Assembly: GCA_018240525.1 (NCBI GenBank)
Contig: JAFEFN010000014.1
Span: forward strand, 792,487-856,486
Length of the DNA: 64,000 nt
From: Pseudomonadota bacterium
GTDB taxonomy: Bacteria > Pseudomonadota > Gammaproteobacteria > Steroidobacterales > Steroidobacteraceae
Direction of reading: 5' to 3'
The position numbers and the translations under genes were made by a program. Position 1 is the first letter of the stretch. Each line of letters starts with the position of its first letter. The notes under the pieces are model-generated. The model did not search any database and was not told where the DNA came from. It saw nothing but the letters and a program-made list of their open reading frames with translations. Shown in pieces: positions 7,669 to 14,391 of the stretch.

Positions 7669-9840
7669 ATGGCGGGGGGCTTCATTTCAACGAGCGTCGG
7701 CTTCCGCCTCCTGATCGCGCTCCTCCCCATCACGACTCTTGCAGCGCCGGCGGATTCGCCGCCGATGGAAACCGTGGTCGTCCAAGGGACGAAGATAACG
7801 GTCCAGACGACGATCGACCGCAAGATCTATACCGTACCGGACGAGGCTCAATCCACACTGGGAACCCTCAGTGATCTCCTGAACGTCATTCCCTCGGTCG
7901 ATGTGGATCAGGACGGCGCGGTGTCGCTGCGTGGGGATAGCAACGTCCTCATCCTGGTGGATGGCAAGCCGTCGGCCCAGTTCCAGGGCTCCAAGGCCGG
8001 CGACAACCTGCAATCGATCTCTGCCAGTGAGATCGAGCGCATCGAAGTCCTCACGACCCCTCCGCCGCAGTTCAAGGCCGAGGGTTCCGCGGGGGTCATC
8101 AATATCATCACGCGCAAGCACACGAATAAGGAGTCCGCGTCTGGCTCGGTGACCGGTAGCCTCGGCAGCGGCGGCCGCTGGCTGGTCGGCGCCAACGGCA
8201 GCTATGCGAGCAGGCAATTCACCGCATCGCTGAATGCCGGGTTCCGTGAGGACTTCCGTAAGCGCACGATTGAATCAACGGTCACGGGTACCGATCCCGC
8301 CACCGGGGAGGTGCTGGTAAGCCAGGATCACGAGGACCAGACGATTCGTCGCAACATCCCGAGCCTCGGGTTTTCGACCGAATACACCCCGAACGACCGG
8401 CAGACGCTGGGGCTTTCGGGCAGCTGGCTGTCCCGGGGCGGCCTGCGCACCTACACCCAATACAACGAGAGCACACTGGAGTCCGGGGTCGTGACCAACT
8501 CGACGCGCCGGCTGACCAGCGGCCACGACCCGGAGAATGACTACGACGCCACGCTGAAATTCACCCAGAAATTCGACAAGCCGGGCGAGTCCCTGGACCT
8601 CTCCGTCCACGGCGCCACATCCCATCAGCGCGAACACTACGATTACGTCGATGACTCGTACGTCCCGCCCGAACCGACCTCCTACAGCAACCTCAGCTTC
8701 ACCGAGGATCACGGCAACACCGATGCCAGCCTGGACTATGTGCTGCCGTTGCCAAAATCGCAGAAGCTCAGCCTAGGCTACGCCTTCGAAGCGCAGGACT
8801 ACGGCTTCGACAACGTCGGGGCCAACGTCGATCCGGTCACCGGAGAGGAAACCATCGACCCGGCCCTGACCAACCAGTTCCGCGTCCGTACCCGGATCCA
8901 CGCAATCTACCTGTCCGAGCAGGGCAACAACGGTCCCTGGAGCTGGCTCGCGGGACTTCGAGCTGAGTGGACGAGTACTGACGCGACGCAGATCACCAAC
9001 AACCTGACGACAACCACTCACTACGCCGATCTCTTTCCGAGCCTGCACATCGACCGCGAGATGAGCGACCGTTCCACGATTTTCTTTGGCGCGAGCCGCC
9101 GCATCGTCCGACCGGACCCGAGTGACCTCAATCCGTATGTCGACAATGAATATCCCCCGAACCTGAACGCGGGTAATCCCTACCTGAAGCCCCAGCTGAC
9201 GGACTCTCTCGAACTCGGATACGGGTACGAGGGGCCGGCCACGAGTTACGGAGCGACCGGCTACTACCGCCACAACACTGACAGCGTGACCAACGTAACC
9301 GAGTACCTCGGTAACGGCGAGACTTTGACTACGAAGACCAATCTGCCGAAGAACGATTCGGCTGGCCTGGAATTTACCGCGACCGGGCATCTATGGCCGA
9401 AGCTGCTCTATAACCTGAGTGGCAACGCGTTCTACAGCCAGATTGATGCCACGGCGCTCGGCTTTCCGGGATTGAGGTCGACGACGGGCGTTAACCTAAA
9501 GGCCAAACTCGACTACCGGCCAACGGCAGCGGACTCCGCACAGATCACCTTCTCGCGCACCGACAAGCGCCTCACCCCTCAGGGTTCGGTCAGCGCGGTC
9601 AACATCGTGAATCTTGGCTACAAGCACGTGTTAACACCCACATTGTCGGGTGTGGTGACCGTGTCCGACCTGTTCAACGGCCAGCATCTTCAGCGAACCG
9701 CATCGGATCCGACCTTTACACAGGTCTACGAGCGCAGCGTGGCGGGCCGTGTCGTCTGGTTCGGTCTCACCTACACCATAGGGACCGCCAAGAAGGACAA
9801 GCAACCGAATTTCGAATACGACACGGGAGCCGGCCAATGA
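7669..9840 (+). CDS. TonB-dependent outer-membrane receptor (OM beta-barrel family)
   Basis: The 723-residue protein begins with a signal-like stretch (FRLLIALLPITTLAAPADS), followed by a TonB-box-like METVVVQG segment. A plug domain spans about residues 40-150, with VSLRGDSNVLILVDGKPSAQ and EIERIEVLTTPPPQFKAEGS followed by AGVINIITRK. The rest is a long barrel with many alternating strands and turns (DYVLPLPKSQKLSLGYAFEAQ, GYGYEGPATSYGATGYYRHN). This is the group that often carries large organic or metal-chelate substrates; the ligand cannot be read from sequence. It uses the ATG at 7669. The C-terminus ends YDTGAGQ rather than the usual aromatic, so the last strand may be atypical. Confidence 0.9.
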   Translation: MAGGFISTSVGFRLLIALLPITTLAAPADSPPMETVVVQGTKITVQTTIDRKIYTVPDEAQSTLGTLSDLLNVIPSVDVDQDGAVSLRGDSNVLILVDGKPSAQFQGSKAGDNLQSISASEIERIEVLTTPPPQFKAEGSAGVINIITRKHTNKESASGSVTGSLGSGGRWLVGANGSYASRQFTASLNAGFREDFRKRTIESTVTGTDPATGEVLVSQDHEDQTIRRNIPSLGFSTEYTPNDRQTLGLSGSWLSRGGLRTYTQYNESTLESGVVTNSTRRLTSGHDPENDYDATLKFTQKFDKPGESLDLSVHGATSHQREHYDYVDDSYVPPEPTSYSNLSFTEDHGNTDASLDYVLPLPKSQKLSLGYAFEAQDYGFDNVGANVDPVTGEETIDPALTNQFRVRTRIHAIYLSEQGNNGPWSWLAGLRAEWTSTDATQITNNLTTTTHYADLFPSLHIDREMSDRSTIFFGASRRIVRPDPSDLNPYVDNEYPPNLNAGNPYLKPQLTDSLELGYGYEGPATSYGATGYYRHNTDSVTNVTEYLGNGETLTTKTNLPKNDSAGLEFTATGHLWPKLLYNLSGNAFYSQIDATALGFPGLRSTTGVNLKAKLDYRPTAADSAQITFSRTDKRLTPQGSVSAVNIVNLGYKHVLTPTLSGVVTVSDLFNGQHLQRTASDPTFTQVYERSVAGRVVWFGLTYTIGTAKKDKQPNFEYDTGAGQ

Positions 9841-9882
9841 TGGGCGGATAATCGCCGATCTCCATCCGCGTTGGTTCCAAGC

Positions 9883-10191
9883 TCAGACGTTCGCAGCCGC
9901 CCGCGCGCTCACTCGCTTGGGCGCCGTCACTAGCAAGTCCACCTGCAGGCCGGCTCGGGACGCGGCGTTCACCAGAGCGTCGAGGCTGAATTGATCGATC
10001 TTGCCCTTTAGTAGGGCGTTCAGGCGTGGCTGAGTTAGACCCAAGCGCGCTGCAGCGCGAGCCTGAGTCATGCCGCTCTGCTCGACGAATTCCTTGATCC
10101 GAATCATGACCTCGGAACGTAAGGCAAGATTTCGCGCTTCAGGCTCTTTAAAGCCGAGGTCGTGGAACACATTCCGACTACCGCGCACCAT
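9883..10191 (-). CDS. HigA-like helix-turn-helix antitoxin, orphan
   Basis: The 102-residue product has a central helix-turn-helix, MTQARAAARLGLTQPRLNALLKG, with the FSLDALVNAASRAGLQVDLLV continuation typical of the HTH_37/HigA2 type antitoxins. These proteins repress their own operon and neutralise a RelE/HigB-family ribosome-dependent mRNA nuclease encoded just upstream. Here no toxin gene is visible between 10192 and 10411, so it is either an orphan antitoxin left after toxin loss or a regulator acting elsewhere. Its start codon lies inside a tandem 13-base repeat (10187-10213), and an inverted repeat follows 49 bases upstream. Confidence 0.8.
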   Translation of the reverse strand: MVRGSRNVFHDLGFKEPEARNLALRSEVMIRIKEFVEQSGMTQARAAARLGLTQPRLNALLKGKIDQFSLDALVNAASRAGLQVDLLVTAPKRVSARAAANV

Positions 10192-10213
10192 TTCGCCGCA
10201 CCATTTCGCCGCA
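10187..10213. repeat. Tandem 13-base direct repeat at antitoxin start
   Basis: The unit ACCATTTCGCCGC occurs twice in a row, followed by ACCA. It overlaps the start codon of the HigA-like gene and offers two CAT (ATG on the minus strand) triplets 13 bases apart, so replication slippage could alter the start. Confidence 0.75.
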
Positions 10214-10239
10214 CCAAATGATCGGCTTCACATCGAGAA

Positions 10240-10259
10240 TTATATCGGTATTGATATAA
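10240..10259. promoter_or_regulatory. Inverted repeat, candidate antitoxin operator
   Basis: The sequence TTATATC, six bases, GATATAA forms a perfect 7-base inverted repeat in an AT-rich stretch 49 bases upstream of the HigA-like start. HigA-type proteins bind such palindromes over their own promoter. Binding by this protein is inferred. Confidence 0.5.
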
Positions 10260-10283
10260 GCGTATCGACAATGCTCAAACTTT

Positions 10284-10303
10284 GAGGGGGCATATAGGAG
10301 ACA
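10284..10303. repeat. Island direct repeat, copy 1
   Basis: This 20-base segment (GAGGGGGCATATAGGAGACA) matches copies 2 (11997-12016) and 3 (13266-13285) with three or four differences. Copies 1 and 2 also share the next four bases (AGAG). It marks the left edge of the AbiE-like module; unlike the other copies, no dusA-like sequence follows it. Confidence 0.55.
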
Positions 10304-10379
10304 AGAGGTTTCGACCTTTAAGCGCAGGCGATCCCTGAGAAGGCTGGATCTGTCAGTCTGGAACGTATATAGTACATTA

Positions 10380-10397
10380 GTATCAAAAGACTGATAC
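10380..10397. promoter_or_regulatory. Inverted repeat before AbiE-like operon
   Basis: GTATCA, six bases, TGATAC forms a perfect inverted repeat ending 14 bases before the toxin start at 10412, in an AT-rich patch with promoter-like TATATA content. AbiEi-type antitoxins autoregulate through inverted repeats in this position, so this is the natural candidate operator. Confidence 0.5.
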
Positions 10398-10411
10398 GAT
10401 CATTCTATATT

Positions 10412-11263
10412 ATGCTTGCCGCTAATGATCTTGGCTTTGGACCTGAGGCGGATTTGCGGGACCGCACTCAAATGCTGTTTACGCAGGTTCTAATTCGAAG
10501 GGGCGCCACGCGATTCATCCTTAAGGGAGGAATGGCGATGCGCGCGCTGTACGGAAGTGCGCGCCTCACTAAGGATGTGGACTTCGACTGCGAGGACAGC
10601 GTGTCTCGGCAGTCCATGCGAGCACATATGCCTCCGGCCCTCACACAAGCGGCGCGAGCCGCAGGTCTGGGCGAAATTACTGTCACTCACACTAAAGACG
10701 CAGAACGCTCCAATCGATGGCGCATTCAGGGGATTCACCCCGATGGCCCGCGCATTACCTGGGAGGTCGAGATTTCTAGCCGCGGCATCCCGCCCGTAAA
10801 GTTCATCGAGACGCGTCCCTTCACAACACCGGCCAGCTACCGGATTCCCAAATTCACGGTCCGCGTTTACGGGCCCGCCGCTATGGCGGGGGGCAAGGTC
10901 AATGCACTCCTCAGTGAGAATCGCAGTGCCCCAAGGGATGTCTACGACCTCTTTGACCTCGCAGAACAAAAGGCAGATCCAACACCGCTTTGGATTGAGC
11001 GCATTCCACGCGAGACGCTGAAGGCAAGGCGACCGCAGGTCATGCAAAAGATCGATCTCATTACCTTTGACTTTGCCAACGCGGAGCTACTGCCATATAT
11101 CGCGCCCGATATACGGGCCGGTATAGATGCCACTCGCTGGGACGAAGTGCGTGTGCAAGTTGCTGATTCGGTCGACCAGTGGTTCGGCCGCGCGATTGCA
11201 GGTTCCCAAACAGCCGCGGAGCTACAGCGTGATCCAGACAAAGTCGACTTTGCTGGGCGCTGA
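10412..11263 (+). CDS. abiEii: AbiEii-type nucleotidyltransferase toxin
   Basis: The 283-residue product carries the nucleotidyltransferase core of the AbiEii/Toxin_SocB-like family: FILKGGMAMRALYGSARLTK near residues 36-54, then the acidic pair DVDFD at 55-59, followed later by KVNALLSENRSAPRDVYDLF, the second conserved block (K, R and D-x-x-D-L). Such toxins transfer nucleotides to tRNA or protein targets and stop growth, giving phage defence or plasmid stability. Length is near the usual 280-300. The gene precedes its antitoxin-like partner, which reverses the normal AbiEi-AbiEii order, and the two overlap by 35 bases. It lies between island repeats 1 and 2. Confidence 0.87.
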   Translation: MLAANDLGFGPEADLRDRTQMLFTQVLIRRGATRFILKGGMAMRALYGSARLTKDVDFDCEDSVSRQSMRAHMPPALTQAARAAGLGEITVTHTKDAERSNRWRIQGIHPDGPRITWEVEISSRGIPPVKFIETRPFTTPASYRIPKFTVRVYGPAAMAGGKVNALLSENRSAPRDVYDLFDLAEQKADPTPLWIERIPRETLKARRPQVMQKIDLITFDFANAELLPYIAPDIRAGIDATRWDEVRVQVADSVDQWFGRAIAGSQTAAELQRDPDKVDFAGR

Positions 11264-11903
11264 CGCCCCGCGAGTTCTTACCGTGCCGATGATCGCCTCT
11301 GTGCTAGCGGATCGCCGCACAGTCCCAGCACGAAATACGATCTTCAAATGGATACGCGAGCAAGTCGGCAGTGGAGCGCTGCGCCCGGTGACTCGCGGCC
11401 TTTACATCAATCAGCTGGCCAGCCCCCGTCCGTCCGCCGCCGAGGCAGCAGCCTTCGTGCGAGCGGGCGCTATTGTGAGTCTGCAAACTGTGCTGGGTGA
11501 GGCGGGAGTGACCAATAACTACGCAGACCTCATCACCTGCGTCGTGCCGCAAGGTCCCGAGCAATCGCCATCTGTCAGGCCTGTGCGAGCCAACGGAATC
11601 GAATACCGCTTCCACGCACTACCCTCCCGCCTGCTGGGCTCTCGTGCCGGCCAGCTGGAAGACCGAACGGATCTAGACGTTCAATACCCGCGAGCGACTC
11701 CGGAGAAGGCTCTCGTTGATTGGATCTACCTTGGCGCTTCACCGCGCACGAAGATGTCACCGCCACCGCCCGACATCGACCTGGGATTGCTAGATACGGA
11801 TCGACTGCGGCGGCTCGCGAAAGCGTCTGGGCTACAAATCAAGGTGGAGGAGTATTTGTCACGGGTGCAACGGCTCGAACGGAGCGCGGCGGAGGGCCAC
11901 TGA
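11229..11903 (+). CDS. AbiEi-like winged-helix antitoxin
   Basis: The frame is open from 11127, but I choose GTG at 11229 because GGAG lies at 11218-11221 with 7-base spacing and the overlap with the toxin drops to 35 bases. The 224-residue protein starts with a winged-helix-like part (NTIFKWIREQVGSGALRPVT, RGLYINQLASPRPSAAEAA), matching the RGxY wing of AbiEi/DUF6088 antitoxins, followed by a body with SLQTVLGEAGVTNNYADLIT and YPRATPEKALVDWIYLGAS, the ATPEKALLDLIY block of the AbiEi C-terminal domain. It should repress the operon and block the toxin. Overlapping genes imply translational coupling. Confidence 0.75.
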   Translation: MIQTKSTLLGADAPRVLTVPMIASVLADRRTVPARNTIFKWIREQVGSGALRPVTRGLYINQLASPRPSAAEAAAFVRAGAIVSLQTVLGEAGVTNNYADLITCVVPQGPEQSPSVRPVRANGIEYRFHALPSRLLGSRAGQLEDRTDLDVQYPRATPEKALVDWIYLGASPRTKMSPPPPDIDLGLLDTDRLRRLAKASGLQIKVEEYLSRVQRLERSAAEGH

Positions 11904-11996
11904 TTGCCGCCCCTGGACAACTGCGGTAGATCTCAGGCGACCGCGAATGATTTTGGACGCTGATTAACGGTCTTGATGTCTGCCAACCAGAGAATC

Positions 11997-12016
11997 GAGG
12001 AGACGTAAAGGAGACA
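11997..12016. repeat. Island direct repeat, copy 2
   Basis: GAGGAGACGTAAAGGAGACA differs from copy 3 at one position. It lies about 50 bases before a dusA-like 5' fragment, the same order as at copy 3. The internal GAGACRTAAAGGAGACA itself contains two GGAGAC half-units, suggesting paired protein-binding sites at an element end. Confidence 0.6.
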
Positions 12017-12066
12017 AGAGATATCCAGGCACCGTAACCGCATGATGCGATTAGCAAATCTTCCTC

Positions 12067-12141
12067 GTCCGTCCAATCCAGCATCGGAGCGACCGATATC
12101 CGCCGGTCCGCTGTTCCTGCGCTTTTTCTGGGCGGTCTCAA
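12067..12141 (-). pseudogene. dusA-like 5' fragment, copy A (candidate attachment site)
   Basis: From an ATG at 12141 the minus strand encodes KSAGTADRRISVAPMLDWTD, the start pattern of tRNA-dihydrouridine synthase A (RRxSVAPMLDWTD). After the Asp at 12067-12069 the similarity stops and the frame runs on into unrelated codons, so the rest of dusA is absent. The 5' end of dusA is a known integration site of phages and islands, and this looks like the host-side core kept at an element boundary. Confidence 0.6.
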
Positions 12142-12154
12142 TTCGAACCTCTAC

Positions 12155-12469
12155 TCACCAGTAGTAGTCATGCGGCTTCTTGCAGTCCGGCCACAAGAGC
12201 GACGCCGCATCACGACCGCGCAAGACCTGTCGCAGGAGGCGATGAGTCTCTGTTCGCGCTGGCTGTACTACCTTCTCATGAGTCCACCAGCCAGGCTCAT
12301 TCATCACTAGACGGCTCATGCTTCGCCAGATCTTCGGTTCCCAAGCTGAAGCGCCTGCACAGCAGTGCGTCCGAGGATGTCGAAGTAAGCACGCTCCATG
12401 GCTGAGCAGAATTCGGGTGCGGCGAGCTTTCGCAACACGCTGCCGATGACGACGAACAGCACGCTTCAT
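12155..12469 (-). CDS. Small conserved-looking protein of unknown function in the island
   Basis: The 104-residue product is very basic at the start (MKRAVRRHRQRVAKARRTRI) and carries NEPGWWTHEKVVQPARTETH, then HRLLRQVLRGRDAASLLWPD and a C-terminal KKPHDYYW. This combination of EPGWWxHE and a terminal PHxYYW resembles a group of small uncharacterised proteobacterial and phage-associated proteins I have seen, but I cannot name it. A GGAG at 7-base spacing before the ATG supports translation. The His-rich and Trp-rich tail might bind metal or nucleic acid; this is speculation. It is located between repeat copy 2 and the HigBA-like pair. Confidence 0.5.
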   Translation of the reverse strand: MKRAVRRHRQRVAKARRTRILLSHGACLLRHPRTHCCAGASAWEPKIWRSMSRLVMNEPGWWTHEKVVQPARTETHRLLRQVLRGRDAASLLWPDCKKPHDYYW

Positions 12470-12538
12470 AAGAACTCTCCAATTTCTGGTTGCTATGTCA
12501 TGGGGATCTCCTTTGCTGACATCGGACGCTGACCATCA

Positions 12539-12856
12539 TCAGATCTGTGCGAGGCGCTCAACGGTATCCGGGTACCGCTGCACAAGCCGAATCAATAGTG
12601 CAGCTTGTGCGTTTGGGCTGGCCCGCCCCTGCTCCCAATTCTCCAGCGTTCGCACGTTCGTTCGCAGATATCTCGCGAATACAGCGCGTGAGAGATTCAT
12701 GCGTTCGCGCAACCTGGCAAGCTCCGACGCGGACACCTTCGGAGTCGGTTTTACCCGGACGGTGTGCGTGCGCAGGGTGCGCTTTCCCTCCCGATGCGCT
12801 GCGAGCGCATCGAGCCCTTCTGTCAATTCATTGAACAGGTTTCGCTTCCGCCTCAT
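12539..12856 (-). CDS. HigA/RelB-operon type helix-turn-helix antitoxin
   Basis: The 105-residue product ends with a clear XRE-type domain: LARLRERMNLSRAVFARYLR and TNVRTLENWEQGRASPNAQA, followed by LLIRLVQRYPDTVERLAQI. The N-terminus (MRRKRNLFNELTEGLDALAA) is the usual toxin-neutralising part. It is encoded directly after the toxin gene, the normal order for HigBA and MqsRA-like pairs, and its ATG overlaps the toxin's original TGA as ATGA. The antitoxin frame is intact although the toxin is broken, which is harmless to the host. Confidence 0.87.
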   Translation of the reverse strand: MRRKRNLFNELTEGLDALAAHREGKRTLRTHTVRVKPTPKVSASELARLRERMNLSRAVFARYLRTNVRTLENWEQGRASPNAQAALLIRLVQRYPDTVERLAQI

Positions 12857-13198
12857 GTCTGACTCCTTGCCTTCAACTCTGCCTTCACGCGCTCCTTCAG
12901 ATGCGCTCGCTCCCTCGATGTCAGATCGGCCATCTCGTCTTTGTCGTTACAGCGTGAACAGCCAAAACTCTGGACCACCTATCCAATAGTAGTAGATGAT
13001 CCGCAAGCCACCACGCTTGCCTTTGCCGCGCCGCTGGTCAGGAAGCCGCAGCTTACGAAGACCTCCTGTTCCTTGGATGACATCCCCGGAAGTCGGATTC
13101 ACCATCAAATCGGTCTGCAGCTGTGCGAGCGCGTCATCGTCCAAGTAGCGTGCGCGATTGCGCTCGAACGCCGGCAGTTCGATGAAGACGGCTTTCAT
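12853..13198 (-). pseudogene. RelE/HigB-like toxin with one-base frameshift
   Basis: The ATG at 13198 opens MKAVFIELPAFERNRARYLD and the frame continues through NPTSGDVIQGTGGLRKLR, KGKRGGLRIIYYYW and GPEFWLFTL, which are the conserved blocks of RelE/HigB2 ribosome-dependent nucleases. The frame then meets TAA at 12947-12949. If one T of the plus strand at 12947-12948 is removed, it continues YDKDEMADLTSRERAHLKER and ends at a TGA that overlaps the antitoxin start by ATGA. A single inserted base therefore removed about 30 C-terminal residues. The Tyr and acidic residues lost belong to the family's conserved tail, so the product is probably inactive, unless the base is a sequencing error. Confidence 0.75.
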
Positions 13199-13204
13199 CG
13201 GTTG

Positions 13205-13227
13205 ACTATACGTTAATTGCGTATAGT
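13205..13227. promoter_or_regulatory. Inverted repeat before HigBA-like operon
   Basis: ACTATACG, seven bases, CGTATAGT forms a perfect 8-base inverted repeat seven bases upstream of the toxin ATG at 13198. Its position fits an operator bound by the XRE antitoxin. It also overlaps the likely promoter. Confidence 0.6.
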
Positions 13228-13265
13228 TGCAAGAAGGCAAGGCAGCGAGGCGTCAGGCTAATCTA

Positions 13266-13285
13266 GAGGAGACATAAAGGAGACA
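13266..13285. repeat. Island direct repeat, copy 3
   Basis: GAGGAGACATAAAGGAGACA differs from copy 2 by one base. A dusA-like 5' fragment (13340-13405) follows about 55 bases away, the same geometry as copy 2. Together with copy 2 it delimits a 1.27-kb module holding the small unknown protein and the HigBA-like pair. Confidence 0.6.
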
Positions 13286-13339
13286 GCGCTCGGAGAGCTG
13301 CCGCAAGCTACTGATTTTATAGGGGAGCTTCATTGGACC

Positions 13340-13405
13340 GCTCCAATCCATCATCGGCGCAACCGAGATCCTCCGATCGATGAGTCCTGCACTTTTCTCG
13401 TGCAT
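13340..13405 (-). pseudogene. dusA-like 5' fragment, copy B (candidate attachment site)
   Basis: From an ATG at 13405 the minus strand reads MHEKSAGLIDRRISVAPMMD followed by WS, the dusA start pattern. Similarity ends at the Ser, where DusA would continue TDRHC. The two copies share KSAG and DRRISVAPM, and the DNA TCCAATCCA near the end of both. This is the right-hand boundary of the island as far as I can see; the remaining dusA gene is not in the window. Confidence 0.6.
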
Positions 13406-13708
13406 GAAGTAGTCAGCGCCTGCCGATCGCAACATCCGTCATCAGCCGCTTTCAGGATGCTCAGAGCATCCGGGGCTACAGTTGTAATGCCATCGCTTGG
13501 TGGCAACACAGCAACGTCAGATCGAATACATCCCGCGATTGGTGTGGGCGCGAAACCAGAGCGGAAACTTGCGGGCAAATGTGGCACGCGCGCTGTAATC
13601 AACTTCAAGATCGGGGTAGTGAGGACAGCAAGCCCGGCCCCAGTCTTATGGCAAGATAGGCGCGTTGCTCAATGCGGCGCACTTCAAGGTCAACAGCAGG
13701 AGTGAGTC
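13406..13708. other. Gap without a recognisable gene
   Basis: Open frames exist on both strands but none has a recognisable motif or consistent start. The region separates the island edge from the gene at 13709; AGGAG near 13697 belongs to that gene. Confidence 0.5.
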
Positions 13709-14302
13709 ATGGCGAATGAAAACCGCACACTGATGCTGATGCTTCGCACGGGCTTTGCGACGGGATTACTCCTCGCGGCAAATCCCCTCACGGCTACCGC
13801 GCAGGACAGCTGGCCAAGTACCAATGCTAATGAACCGACGCCAAGCGTGGCCACCATGCCGCCGGATTTGGCCAAAAACCTTGCCAACTTCGACGACTTG
13901 GACTTCCGAGTGTACACCGGGCAGCAGTGGGAAAATTTTCATAAGAGCCACGGACAAAATATCTTAGTGCACTACCCCGATGGCCATACCACCAAAGGAA
14001 TCCCGGATCACGTCAACGAACTGAAGTTCATGTGGACTTTCGCGCCGGACAATCGCATTACCCAGCATTCCGTACGATTCGGAACGGCGGACGCGCAGTG
14101 GACCGCCGTCATGGGATTTCTCGACGGCACCTTTACCAAGCCGATGGTCATGCCGGACGGCAGCGTGATTCAGCCTACCGGGAAGAAGTACCATCTGCCG
14201 ATGGCTACCCTGGGCCATTGGAACAAACAGGGCGTCATGGACGAGGAATATCTCTTCTGGGATAACGCCACGCTGATGCGGCAGATTGGCGTCGGCAAGT
14301 GA
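13709..14302 (+). CDS. Secreted SnoaL-like ester cyclase family protein
   Basis: The 197-residue product starts with a signal peptide (MLRTGFATGLLLAANPLTATAQ, starting a few residues after the ATG at 13709) and an AGGAG ribosome site precedes it. The mature part contains FDDLDFRVYTGQQWENFHKS, HYPDGHTTKGIPDHVNELKF and WTAVMGFLDGTFTKPMVMPD, ending HWNKQGVMDEEYLFWDNATL. That order (His-rich loop, GxP-H lid, long helix, then DEEYLFWD) is the SnoaL-like polyketide cyclase fold. Secreted homologues have no established substrate. It is a single gene between the island and the Crp/Fnr regulator, convergent with the latter. Confidence 0.78.
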   Translation: MANENRTLMLMLRTGFATGLLLAANPLTATAQDSWPSTNANEPTPSVATMPPDLAKNLANFDDLDFRVYTGQQWENFHKSHGQNILVHYPDGHTTKGIPDHVNELKFMWTFAPDNRITQHSVRFGTADAQWTAVMGFLDGTFTKPMVMPDGSVIQPTGKKYHLPMATLGHWNKQGVMDEEYLFWDNATLMRQIGVGK

Positions 14303-14391
14303 ATATTTCGCCCACGCAGTGCCGCGCGCTAAGCCCCACATTCTGGCGCTCGGACTCCGAAGTCCTCGCGGATTGATCACTACCGCGAGCC

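Noticed and set aside
10284..13405. A complete prophage or integrative element
   Set aside because: No integrase, excisionase, replication or structural gene is visible; only end-like repeats, dusA-like fragments and cargo.
13351..13608. An 85-codon minus-strand frame overlapping the dusA-like fragment B
   Set aside because: It is in a different frame from the dusA-like codons and has no motif; likely chance.
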